From NCBI GenBank assembly GCA_025667525.1, contig CM046879.1:359494639-359558638 (forward strand): DNA of 64,000 nucleotides, read 5' to 3'. The stretch comes from Glebionis coronaria (lineage: Eukaryota > Streptophyta > Magnoliopsida > Asterales > Asteraceae). Each line of letters begins with the position of its first letter. Positions within the stretch are counted from its first letter, which is position 1. Of this stretch, positions 54,061 to 64,000 are shown one piece after another. The position numbers and the translations under genes are program-made. Below the pieces are notes generated by a model that saw nothing but the letters and a program-made list of their open reading frames with translations, had not been told where the DNA came from and searched no databases.

Positions 54061-54900
54061 AAGACTGGAAAAAAGAATGTTTAAAGATTATGATGATGAT
54101 GGTTATCCTTTTATTGCAGAACCTAGATTAATAACTTGTCTTAGTAGTTTAGTCTTAGGTATGTGTAGACTAATAGATTTATGTCATTTCTTGTAATTTT
54201 ACTTATTTTATACAAGCTCAATGAATTCTAATTATAGTGTATGTATTTTTCTATTTGAATGTGTACTTTGGTAAAACTAGAAACACCATACAAAAGATAA
54301 TACTGCAATTGTAGAAGATAATAAAAATGAAATGGTTCAATGAAGGATTGCAATAGAAGAATTATAAGAAAATTACTGCAATTGCAGAAGATAATAAAAA
54401 TGAAATCTATTCAATGAAGGAGTGCAAATAAATAGTTATATACAATTGAAATAATATTGGAAGATGCATCAAACATTCCAGTTGTAAAAGATAATAAAAC
54501 TAAAAAATTTCACATGTGAAAAAACTGGAAAAAGGAATGTTTAAAGATTATGATGATGATGTTGGTCCTTTTATTGCAGAACCTAGATTAATAACTTATC
54601 TTAGTAGTTGTGTCTTAGGTGTGTGTAGGCTGATAGATTTATGTCATTGCTTGTAATTTTACTTACTTTATACAAGCTCAATGAATTCTAGTTATTGTGT
54701 ATGTATTTTGCTATTTGAATGAGTACTTACGTAAAACTAGAAACAACATACAAAAGATAATACTGTAATTGCAGAAGATAATAAAAATGAAAACGATTCA
54801 ATGAAGGATTGCAATTAAAGAGTTATATACAATTGAAATAATATATGGAAGATGCATCAAACATTCCAGTTGTAAAAGATAATAAAACTAATTTTCTTTT
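54061..54900. repeat. 460-bp tandem duplication with palindrome
   Basis: Copy 1 (about 54061-54520) and copy 2 (about 54521-54900) share GAATGTTTAAAGATTATG at 54075 and 54535, an offset of 460. Both contain the block with TTATTGCAGAACCTAGATTAATAAC and the CATCAAACATTCCAGTTGTAAAAG word. Copy 1 ends in the palindrome at 54511, copy 2 at 54902. A partial third copy (55079-55140) again ends in the palindrome (55128). The two copies differ by about 10%. Confidence 0.85.
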
Positions 54901-55343
54901 TCACATGTGAAAATCTTTAAACATAGTATAAATAGTAATTGGTACTATTTTTGGATTTACAGAACTAGACAACCAACATTAAACTAATATATTAGACCTG
55001 TAATCAATTTTTTTATAAGAATAGCATAAAGATATTAAACAATTTGTTTGTTAAATTAAAATAATAAAAATAATTGCAGATGAATCAAACATTCCAGTTT
55101 CTAAAAGATAATTAAACTAAAAAATTTCACATGTGAAAAAACTTTAAACTTTAGAAAATAATTCAAATAGTTCCAGAATTATAAATACAATATGCTGATA
55201 TATTTTTTTCACATTTGAAAATCTTTAAACACTGTATAAATACAAAAGTCTGATATATTGTTTTGTTTATGACTTATCTAACGGTTATTTGTGATTCTGA
55301 ATTGCCCGGATTTTAAACATAATAATAGATTTTCACATGTGAA
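54509..55343. repeat. TTCACATGTGAA palindrome cluster 2
   Basis: Cores lie at 54511, 54902, 55128 and 55334, with the full 12-mer each time. A near-copy (CACATTTG) lies at about 55210. Confidence 0.9.
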
Positions 55344-55590
55344 AAATTGTAAAAAATATAACACAAAAAATTTAAATAGACTTAAAAACTTATTCCCTTA
55401 ATATATAAGGAAAGCAAAATATATTATATAGCAAAACATAATACATTGATATATATATTATATAGCAGGACATAATTCAAGAAACAAGCATAAAACACAA
55501 AAATATAGTCTTCGATTCTTCATTCATGTCCTAATTTTTCAATGTAGCCCATTCCCAAATGGAGAAACTAAACTTTCAACAAAGATTAAT

Positions 55591-55598
55591 ACTGTTGG
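55591..55598. other. MITE target duplication ACTGTTGG (left)
   Basis: Eight bases, repeated exactly at 56157-56164. An 8-bp duplication is the hAT signature. Confidence 0.95.
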
Positions 55599-56156
55599 CT
55601 TGGTTTAAAAATGTGTTTTACGGTCCATTGCGCTAAAGGTCCCAAAAGCGATTGCGTGATGCGTGATGCGTGATGCGATTGCGAGCGCAATTTAGACATG
55701 ACGCGTTTAGTATAAAAAAATACAAAATTTCTTTAAGTAACAAGTAAATTAAATAAAGTTACAAAGTAAGTTACTAGCATATTGGAATTATGCCAATAAT
55801 CCCTTGTAAAACAAATAAATTGACAATAGAGTTTGACAAAAAAACACTTAGCAAAATCAAAGATACTATATTTTTGTTATTGTGTTTGTTTTAAATGTTT
55901 TCTAACAATTCTTGTATTTGAAAAGTCATTAAAATATGTAGGTTTCTTTTAAATGGTTAAAATTTAACAAAAAATGAACTAAGTACTAGATTGCCACAAT
56001 TGCTACCGTTGCTAGCATTACACAAATGCGATAAATTTCGGTGTATTGCGAACGCATTCTGGGATGGCATAGCATTAGGCACCTTGATGCGAAATTTTGA
56101 ACGAAACGCATTAATGCGTGCAATTTGCGCAATGATGCGTGCATTTTTAAACCAAG
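55599..56156. mobile_element. hAT-type MITE, 558 bp
   Basis: Perfect 15-bp terminal inverted repeats (CTTGGTTTAAAAATG) and the 8-bp ACTGTTGG duplications on both sides define the element exactly. Subterminal regions are rich in TGCG/CGCA words (GCGTGATGCG, TTGCGCAATG), typical of binding sites for a hAT transposase. There is no transposase; the short open frames inside are not genes. It inserted into the last part of the F-box gene. Confidence 0.95.
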
Positions 56157-56164
56157 ACTGTTGG
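56157..56164. other. MITE target duplication ACTGTTGG (right)
   Basis: It matches 55591-55598. Confidence 0.95.
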
Positions 56165-57210
56165 GTATCTGGAAGGTCCATCGAATATTTTGAGATTGTT
56201 TTTACTTGAATCATAGGACACAATACGATACCCAAACTTCAAAAGTAGTTTTCCATCACCTGAAATCCATAATGGATCACAGAATTTAGTCCAATCACTA
56301 TATAAAATAGAGCAAAAAACAATATAAGATTTAAAGACTAAGTATGAAATCTAAATTATTGATAATTGGTTTTATTAAATCTAGAAAATATGATTTTATA
56401 CCTTGATGTAGCATTGGTATTTGGCTCCGAACCAGGATAACTTATGGTACTCAGCTTTGTCCAACAGTCATCAAATATCTATATATCTACAAAAGATTAT
56501 TTATCATAGTTGGATATTATGCACAACCATTCTCCCAAAAGACCAAACTCTAAAGTTTTCTCATGTTGATCATAAACAGGCTGCATAATCTCATAATAGG
56601 TTTCTTTTTCCAAATCGAATGAAATTAGCTTCCATGACTTTGGAATATTAACAGATCCAACTAATTAATAAACAGAACCCTCAAAATAAAAACCATCATT
56701 TTTGAAATAATAATCAGATGGAAAATCTACAACTTTATCTTTCCAATATCCATTATTTAAAGAGTAAATGGTAGTTCTATTAGTTTTTGCATTTATACAA
56801 ACAAGTTTGTAATCATAATGCTTGACATAACCAAAACCAATCCTTGCTTGATAAGTATGATCACTATGTAAACAACCATGCACCCTTCTACATTTATGTG
56901 TACTTGGGTAGTAAATATAAAAGCCTGAATAATTTAAAATACAAACCAATCCATTACATGAACCTACAACCCGAACATAGTCATCAGCATAAAATGGATT
57001 ATGCCTGATTTCCATCTTTTCATCCATCTTAAACAACAAAGAATCATCAAGAACAGTATTGTAGACACCTTCAAGATTTCTAATAATAACATGCTTGAAT
57101 TTTGCATTTTCAGCATGCTCATCAATGAAATCTTTGTTAGATATCACTGACCACCATTCTTTGCATACAAACTTGAACATTAACAAACATTCAACTGGAA
57201 GACAAATCAT

Positions 57211-58640
57211 GATTTTGTATATGATGTCATAGATAAGAGATGGGATTTAAAGGTTCATTTTTTGAATTTTGGGTATTCATTTTGAAATGAATTTGTGAGA
57301 TTATGAAATTGGGAGAGTTTGAGATTCTGAGTCTTTGAGTTTGTTAATTATGAAATTGGGAGATTTGTAGATATTTCTAGACACTCATGTTTTTTGTTAA
57401 TTGTGCCATATTTTTAAAAGTAACCTTTTGGTCTTCCACTTCTATTCATCTTCTCTTAATATAACTAATTTTTTTATTTTCATAATACCATTTTTAATTT
57501 ATTTAACGATTATATACATTATTATAAGTTAGTATGGTTGTCCTTTGGTTTAACTTGGTTTCACTTTGGTCACTATTTGGTTGCCCTTTACTGTTTGAAA
57601 TAATAGTTGGTAATCATTGTTGAAAATATAAATTTTTTACTCAAATGTGCACATGTGAAAAATATAAATTACAATGTGTTTGAGATTTATTAAAAGAAGA
57701 TTAAGACTTGATTTGAAATATTTTTTAAAATTAATTAATTTAATGATATATTCTTAAGACGTTAATATTAATACAAAATATTATTAACCAAAATTTAAAG
57801 ATTAAAATAAAAAATATTTTTTTGTTCTTTTTTAAAACTTTCACATGTGAAAAAGTAATTTAAAATTTTCTAATAATTTTTTTATTTTAAATTATTTTAA
57901 ACTTACTGACTGCTAGCATTAAATGAATGTTGCCTTTTTAAAGATGATTATCCTTTAGGTGAATTTTATTGCACTTTGGTTACTATTTTGATGCCCTTTA
58001 ATATTTTTTATTAATAGTTATTCTAAACTTAATGAGTACTATCATTATTGACGTTTGGTTTCCTTTGCTTTACTTCTGAGTTAACAAAATTTTTAGATGC
58101 CACAGTTCAATCTATTTAAAAAAATGAACTCTTTATCTTCTATTCAATTTATCTTCAAATAAATAAAGTAATTTTTAAACATTATTTTAAATTATTATTA
58201 CTCTATTTAATAAAAATAATATCGCTCCCCTTTTGGTTGAAGTTAGTCAGTTTTGGTTTCTATCATGTAGACCTTTACTAAAATGTGCACATGTGAAAAA
58301 TATAGTATTATTAACTTTTACTAAAATGTGAACATGTGAAAAATATAATTTTTCATCTTCAATAATTTGTTTTTCACAATTTTAATTATTGTATATGTAA
58401 TTTAGGTGTAATAGTTATCTAATTAGAATTTTTTTTTACAATTCTAATTTAGTTGTATATGTAATTTAAAGTACACAATAATTTAAGGTTTTGTATTTGT
58501 TCACATGTGAAAATTGTTATAATTTAAGGTTTTATATTTGTTCACATGTGAAATTATTCTAGTGTATTTTACATTATGTCTAATGAAAAATATTTTCAAA
58601 ATACGTACTACTCATTTTTACTAATACTAGAAGGAAATGA
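57211..58640. other. AT-rich intergenic DNA with palindromes
   Basis: No gene is seen. Palindrome cores lie at 57650, 57842, 58288, 58502 and 58543 (57650 and 58288 have GCACATGTGAAAA on one side and lack the full 12-mer), plus a near-copy (AACATGTG) at about 58331. The words AAATGTGCACATGTGAAAA at about 57644 and 58282 are themselves repeated. Confidence 0.6.
57648..58552. repeat. TTCACATGTGAA palindrome cluster 3
   Basis: Five CACATGTG cores at 57650, 57842, 58288, 58502 and 58543. Three have the full 12-mer. Confidence 0.9.
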
Positions 58641-58917
58641 AATATTAACCGTGTACAATTTACTTTATCATCAGAAAAGGTATAAAACGGTTCCAAAATG
58701 AAAATATTAACCGTCACATACTATACCATGGAAAAAGAACAAACGGTTTCCAAGGCATTAAACTAACCGCTGCCTTTTCAGATACTTAACCATGGTTAAG
58801 CATTTATAACCGGTGATAATTTCACCTATAAAACCAACTGACACATCATTTGTACATCCACTTGCAAAAATTTGTTTTCATATACAATTCAAAAAACCAA
58901 TTTCACACTAATAAAAA
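58641..58917 (+). promoter_or_regulatory. Probable promoter of the acidic gene (AACCG sites, TATA, palindrome)
   Basis: Six AACCG/CGGTT pentamers, a MYB-type core, lie within 170 bp (58647, 58688, 58709, 58744, 58765, 58808). A perfect 16-bp palindrome CTTAACCATGGTTAAG lies at 58785-58800. A TATA-like CTATAAAAC lies at about 58826, 90 bp before the ATG. Together they look like a promoter; binding is inferred. Confidence 0.5.
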
Positions 58918-59393
58918 ATGGCTTCTTCTTCTTCAAGTTCTCTAAATAGAAATTCCGTTTACTCTGAATCAGATAAAAAAAATCAAAATCATTGACTCCA
59001 ACTTTAGATAACCTTTTCAAAACTACCGGGCAGAAAAAGGCTGAAGATGTTTTTAAATCTTTTTTTAACAAAGAAACTAAAGAAGATAACGAAGTGGCAA
59101 GTTATCTTCGGAAAAAAATTTATGTTGTTGAAGATCGACTTAGTACGTTAAGTAAGTTGACGGATGAGTTGTTTGGAAAAAGGAGCTATCCTGAATATTC
59201 TAAATATGCATATGAAATGCAGTCGAATCAGCGTAGGTTAGATGATAAGATTGAGATGATGAAGAACTTGATTAGCTTTTTAGAGAAGGAGCCTTTTGAT
59301 GGGGAGGATGATGATGATGATGATGATGATGTTATTGCTGATGAGGAAGATGATGCTGCTGGTATTGCTGAGGAGGATGACAACGATATTTAA
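58918..59393 (+). pseudogene. Small acidic coiled-coil gene with A-run frameshift
   Basis: The ATG at 58918 sits in a strong plant context (AAAAAATGGCT) and opens a Ser-rich frame (MASSSSSSLNRNSVY). It hits a stop at 58993-58995, just after an A8 run at 58976-58983. The other frame then runs open to TAA at 59391-59393, and reads as one plausible protein (LDNLFKTTGQKKAEDVFKS). It continues as Lys/Glu-rich, helix-forming sequence and ends in a strongly acidic tail (DDDDDDDDVIADEEDDAA). A single-base loss in the A run, or an assembly error there, would join them into about 160 residues. No intron and no recognised domain. The gene lies within the palindrome-rich host island. Confidence 0.55.
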
Positions 59394-59566
59394 GTTTGTT
59401 TTATTTGTTTTAAATTTCCCTATCATTTTATGGTATTTGTTATGTTTGTTTAAAAATTTATATTTGAATGATATAATTTCTTATGGTTGTTTCTTATTTA
59501 TGTTTCTTATGCTTATTTGTGGATATATTTCTAATTTGAAGTATATAAATACGAAGATTTTAACTG

Positions 59567-59935
59567 TTCACATGTGAAAGTACTCATTGAATATTAAAAT
59601 ATTTTGTACTTCGTGAAATTAAATATAAAAATAATAACTTCTTTATAAAATTGTACTACTGTCACCCAAATAGGTAATGGTTGTTTTAAGATTTAAATTT
59701 TTTCACATGTGAAAATTTAATACAAAACTTTAATTATAATCTTTTTTAATTATATCTTTATTTTATTTATTATTTAATTAGATTACATTCAAGACAATTA
59801 AAACAAAAATTTATAAATTTGTTAATAAAAATAGCTTATATATTATTCAGATGTGAAAATACTCCTTAAATATTTAAGTATTTTTTACTTAATAGAAGCA
59901 AAAATATTAAATCTTAATAATTTTTCACATGTGAA
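59567..59935. repeat. TTCACATGTGAA palindrome cluster 4
   Basis: Cores at 59569, 59704 and 59926, all with the full 12-mer. The copy at 59704 sits in a larger near-palindrome (TTAAATT...CACATGTG...AATTTAA). Confidence 0.9.
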
Positions 59936-60049
59936 AATTCTTACAAAAATTGAATGATAGTGTCTATACAAGTTTCTAAGTGAATATTCTTATCAAAATG
60001 GGGGGGACCTATATGCAATTTTACAAAAAGTAAGGGTTGACCAAAGTCA

Positions 60050-60052
<3 letters not shown>
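59936..60052. other. Short spacer
   Basis: LTR-like phrasing (GGGGGGGACCTATATGCAATT, TAAGGGTTGACCAAAGTC) just before the poly(C) tract may be an LTR scrap. No gene. Confidence 0.35.

Positions 60053-60100
<48 letters not shown>
60053..60100. repeat. Homopolymer poly(C), 48 nt
   Basis: 48 consecutive C, starting after AA and ending at GGTACC. Homopolymers this long are rare in plant DNA and unstable in sequencing, so the true length is uncertain. Confidence 0.97.
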
Positions 60101-60104
<4 letters not shown>

Positions 60105-60914
60105 CCCTTTTCTCTTTATCGCAATAAACACACTAACTCAAAAACCCTAAGCTACCATTGTTATACCTTCGTTACTTGATCTTTCACAGTGTTCATTGGC
60201 TTATATTATTCATCCTTTCTAGGTACTAATTTGATTATATGTTTATCTATACTTTTTTTGGTATCTATACTACTTGTGCTTTATCATATCTATTCGAATC
60301 CAACAGATCGCCTTATTCAGATTAGGGTTTCGATTTTATTTTTGCTCGAAACATGTAATAGAGTGAGGGGTTCCGTTTATTCGACTTAGATATACCTAGG
60401 TTTTGATGGCTAAGCTTTATAATCAGTATCAAACCCATAATCTAATCATACAGACTTGCATAGATAGTATCGCCCCGATTGCAATGATCATTGCGATGGG
60501 ACATTGTGATGGTTCATTGCGATAGTATCGCCCATATTTATTATATAAGTAAATACAGATTTAGTAATAATTTTAGACCATTAAATACCGATTTATTGAG
60601 TTATTAAGTTTAAAATGTGTGATAAGATTAATAGTTTTAGTAAATAAAATATTTCATTAATACAATTATATATTTGCACATTGAAAAGAAGAAGGAAATA
60701 AGTATATAACAAGGTATATTCAACTAACTTTTTTTAAAATGAGAATTTCTTTTGATACGTTTTGATAAATGCTTCAATCATAATAAACAAAATTAAAACT
60801 TTTTTCATATTATGTTAATTTCTTTGGTTCTAAATAATAAATAAGTTCAAATATACTTTCAATCGCAATAAATATAATTTTGGAAAAAAAACTAATTGTT
60901 TGTACAACTGTGCA
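60101..60914. other. Spacer, no gene
   Basis: A leader-like stretch (AAAACCCTAAGC...) at 60140-60360 and an ATTGCGAT-rich patch at 60465-60530 (GATAGTATCGCC direct repeats) are seen. The patch may be a scrap of a hAT-type MITE, but the ends are not defined. No supported exon. Confidence 0.4.
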
Positions 60915-63138
60915 GTTTTATACATAAAGTCTGTACGGACAAGATCGTCTCCACACCCTCTATATGATTCTCTAAGGTTTTTAAGTAACACTCAAAAAAT
61001 GCTTTAGTTAGTATGAGATTTGGGTATCTCATCGGTATGAATATCCATTTCATTCCTTCAACATTATGTCAGTGCATTATACACAATTTCAACCAATCTG
61101 CAATGGAAATTAGGTTGAAAAATGGTTCAATTAAAGTAACTCCTGAATTGGTCAAAGAGGTTCTAGGAATACCTTTAGGTGGAAATGTCATTGATACGGT
61201 ACATAATGATGAACTCAACAAAAAATAGGGAGATCAATTCAAAACAAATGTTACATCAAAAAGAGTATCTGAAATGATAAAAAAATCTGATGAATCTGGA
61301 ATTATTTTTAAGCTGAATTTCCTAGTAGTATTTTTCAACGTTATGTGTGCCTCTAAAGAAGATGGAGGGTGGAATTTAGATATACTAAACTTCATAAGTG
61401 AAGATACTGACATAAAGAATCTAGATTGGAGCACTTTTGTGTGGAGATGTCTGAAAGAAACAAAGAAGCCAAAAAATTATTATTGTGGATTTGTTACGCT
61501 ACTCATGGTATGATTAAGTTTATATAAATCAATTTAGTTATAGCAGAAAAAATGATGAATTATATGATTAATTATAATTATGATATGTTTCTTTGACAGC
61601 TTATATACTTACATTGCACAAAATGTGATGAAGTACATGTGCTGAGGTCAAGACCTGCAGTATCAACCTGGACATCTGATGTTATGAAAGACAGAGAAGA
61701 GTTTGAGTTGGAAAATGATGGATTTGGAAATCTTGAATTGCTTCATTTTGATGATGAATCAATAAAAGAACAACAGTATCATAAAGATGTTAGTCTCTAG
61801 TTTTAAAATTGCTTATTCATTTAATATTTACGAATTATAATTCTACTTTTTTTATATATATAAATAGCTGCAGTATATGAAAGACAACATAGGAGCAAGG
61901 CTATTCATTCTAGATGATGAAAAGAACAAGTTGAAGAAATTCATCACTGAGTCAATCTCAATGTTTCCTGATGATACCAAGCTAAAGGAATTTGAAGAAA
62001 TTTTTAATGGTATGTTTTATCAAAAAAAAGCTGCTGATGCAGAACATGATGAAGGAAATGATGCTGATAACGTTTGCCTTGATTTTCCAAAACGCACAGG
62101 TTAGAAACCATGAGCTAAAATAACACTATTTTAATTACATATTATTTTTAAAATAATAAAATTTATATGATTTCAGAGATTGATTCAGAAATTTAATATA
62201 AAAAGTATTGTACGGATGAGAATGCCAAAAAGCGAGGTAGAGAAAAAAATATAGAAACAAACAAAGTTGTGTATAAGCAAAGGCGTAATGCTAAGAAGAA
62301 TGATGTTTCTGTGAATGATAGTAATGCGGTGAATGCTTCTAATGCAGTGAATGAAGGTTACACACCTGTTGATACTTTTAAAACATCTCAAACTAAGACT
62401 GCTTCGGATATAATGTTTTAAACATCATAATCTAAAAATAAAAATAATGTTGCAGATAATGAAGAAGGAATAACTAATGAGGCTAATAAGCAGCATGTTG
62501 CTGGTAAAAATCTTAGAAGGAGTGCAAGGAATTTACAAATGAGTCAAGTTGCTTTTGTTTCACACATGGAAAAAGATGGTGAAGAGAAGAATGGGAATGA
62601 TGATTATGATCATGCAGATAACGATGCAAATGATGATTATAATAAATCTAATGATGAAGCTAATCAGATTCAGAATTCTGCAAAAACGTCAAAGGATGCA
62701 TCAAGTTCTGCAATTGCAAAAGATAAAACAACTCCAAATTCAAAAGAAAAAGGTAAGACAAAATGTTCAAAATATTTTATATATATTTGATTGAAATTAA
62801 AATAAATACAATTTAAAAATATTGAGTATCTAACAGTTTAGAAAACCAAATGATGATGCAGAAAATGATGATGGAAAAAATAAAAATAAAGATATTCTTA
62901 AGGAGCCTGTTCAAATTAAAAGGTTAAGGAGAACTGTGAGGAAAGATCGAGAAGATGCATGTAATTCTGACATTCAAGTTACAAAAAAATATGTAGAATT
63001 CGAGTTCTAAACAGGCAACATCAACTACACTTCCTTTGAAATCAAGTTCTGCAATTGCACCAGATACTTCACCTGCTGTAGAGTCATCAAAAAATGTGAT
63101 CACTGGGCGGACAAAAAAAACTATGAAGACACGTGCTT
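60915..63138 (+). pseudogene. RTR-SP (Ulp1-peptidase-associated) family gene fragment, second copy
   Basis: This is a plus-strand paralogue of the gene at 22205-25585, with the same exon borders. The first exon reads RTRSSPHPLYDSL then, after a frame change near 60985, RFGYLIGMNIHF, EIRLKNG and LVKEVLGIPLGGN. TAG at 61226-61228 (Trp position in the paralogue family) breaks it, and the same frame goes on (MIKKSDESGIIFKLNFLVVF) to a donor at 61509. Further exons: 61600-61788 (YLHCTKCDEVHVLRSRPAV), 61868-62099 (LQYMKDNIGARLF) and a long Lys/Asn/Asp-rich exon from 62177 with early TAA at 62194-62196 and later stops. The N-terminal leader and any Ulp1 catalytic domain are absent. It ends by stops near 63138. 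Confidence 0.6.
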
Positions 63139-63337
63139 AGATGAAGGAAACATAGATTTTATGTATGAAACTACAAGCTAGCTTCAAGGTTACATCAAGT
63201 TCTCACCATAATGACCAATTATGTAATAAAATCTTATTTTATGTCTGAATACTTGTTTTCTATGTAGATTTTAACATGAACTGTAAAATTCAAATTGTGC
63301 TCGTTATGGTTAATCTAGGGGATAAATGAATGGCACT

Positions 63338-63780
63338 TTCACATGTGAAATTATGTGAATTTTATATAATTGAAATAATGTGATTGACATTTAAATGATG
63401 TGAATTAGTTAGGGGTGAACTCGATAGCTTGTCGAACTTTAACCGTTAAAGACTATTTTGTAATTGAAACTTTCACATGTGAAAGTGTAATTATTTAATA
63501 TTCTATGTTTTTAATAATTTATTTAATATTCTACGATTTTAGTAAAATATGATAACGACTATCAATAAATTATTTTATATTTTATTGACTTATGTTTTGA
63601 GCCTTATTATTGGGCTTGAGCTTGGCATTGAGCTCGATAAAATCTCGGCTGAAACGAGTTGAGCTTGATCTCGAGCCTAAATAGCTTGATAAAAACTCAA
63701 CTCATTTACAACCTTAATTTTAATAATATAATTGACACTTTCACATGTGAAATAAATAGATTGGGAATTTCACATGTGAA
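63338..63780. repeat. TTCACATGTGAA palindrome cluster 5
   Basis: Cores at 63340, 63474, 63742 and 63771, all with the full 12-mer. Two of these (63474 and probably 63742) lie in or at the edge of the MITE-like repeat at 63410-63716. Confidence 0.9.
63410..63716. mobile_element. Decayed hAT-like MITE
   Basis: A GAGCTCG-rich segment common in eudicot MITEs: it starts TAGGGGTGAACTCG and ends with the loose inverse CTCATTTACAACCTTA. No clear 8-bp target duplication is present. It carries a palindrome copy at 63474 inside it. Confidence 0.4.
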
Positions 63781-64000
63781 ATAAATTGATTTTCATGTTA
63801 TTTTAAATATTTTTTTAATAAAAATGATAAAAAAAATTTAAGTGATAAATATAAATATTTTGTACAACCAAATATTTACTCACCTAACATCACTTTCTTA
63901 AAAATACTTGAAGCGGTCAATAGTATAAGCAAAAAGTCAAAACAAAAAAATCTAAAAACTGAAGATTTTGTTTCACTTAAAATCATTTCATGTTATCATC
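63717..64000. other. Tail spacer
   Basis: AT-rich; apart from the palindromes at 63742 and 63771 I see no feature. Confidence 0.4.

Larger units (their letters stand above)
55539..57210 (-). pseudogene. F-box protein (F-box-associated domain) pseudogene, split by a MITE
   Basis: F-box proteins select targets for SCF ubiquitin ligases. The frame from 57210 reads ICLPVECLLMFKFVCKEWW, the second half of an F-box; homology extends 13 codons further upstream (IYDIIYKI) without an ATG, so the start is lost. Next comes an F-box-associated domain (VVGSCNGLVCILNYSGFYIY, CRRVHGCLHSDHTYQARIGF). TAA at 56665-56667 follows GSVY but the same frame then continues with family text (IPKSWKLISFDLEKETYYE). Further stops and frame changes follow near 56500. 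A later part (about 56260-56160; GDGKLLLKFGYRIVSYDSS) lies after a likely intron. The MITE at 55599-56156 interrupts this last part, and beyond it the reading resumes (FVESLVSPFGNGLH) to TGA at 55539-55541. The gene is dead. Confidence 0.75.

Noticed and set aside
60053..60100. poly(C) as a telomere or transposon end
   Set aside because: It has no telomeric unit (CCCTAAA) and no inverted-repeat partner.
60440..60560. Second hAT MITE from ATTGCGAT words
   Set aside because: No terminal inverted repeats or target duplication could be located.

Overview
The window is plant nuclear DNA: AT-rich, with spliced gene fragments and several nested LTR retrotransposons and MITE-like elements. The retrotransposon proteins and the RTR-SP gene family resemble, from memory, sequences common in Asteraceae. 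The family assignment is therefore an inference. I see no rRNA, tRNA, organellar or bacterial features.

Layout. Positions 1-7.7 kb are non-coding DNA with three unrelated tandem arrays (11 bp, 63 bp and 109-116 bp units), an orientation-switching TGATGCAGT motif and a 0.7 kb AT microsatellite. Positions 7.7-22.2 kb hold an old minus-strand LTR fragment split by a plus-strand Athila/Tat-like element (8937-21330). That element encodes gag and protease but no reverse transcriptase or integrase, and its 3' LTR is truncated. Positions 22.2-25.6 kb hold a broken minus-strand gene of the RTR-SP (Ulp1-peptidase-associated) family, cut at its 3' end by the old LTR. Positions 26.2-41.0 kb are a 3.07 kb solo LTR (target duplication TTACA) carrying a very young 11.7 kb Copia element (27407-39152, target duplication AGCTA, LTRs differing at one base of 363). 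Positions 41.9-53.8 kb are an 11.9 kb Ty3/gypsy chromovirus (target duplication AAGAA) on the minus strand, inserted inside an open coding exon. Positions 53.8-64 kb are older 'host' sequence: the rest of that exon, a 460 bp tandem duplication, an F-box pseudogene with a hAT-type MITE in its coding sequence, a small acidic gene with an A-run frameshift, a 48-nt poly(C) tract, a second RTR-SP fragment and another MITE-like repeat.

The most unusual signal is a perfect palindrome, TTCACATGTGAA, which occurs about 20 times. Every copy lies in the older host segments and none lies inside the LTR retrotransposons. The flanks differ from copy to copy, so the palindrome itself seems to be the repeated unit.

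The genes do not form a functional pathway. The window is a retrotransposon graveyard in which a recent Copia insertion is nearly intact and all non-transposon genes show breaks. The insertion order inferred from nesting and LTR divergence is: host genes and palindromes; solo LTR and old Athila-like LTR; the two gypsy elements (LTRs about 2% apart by eye); then Copia.
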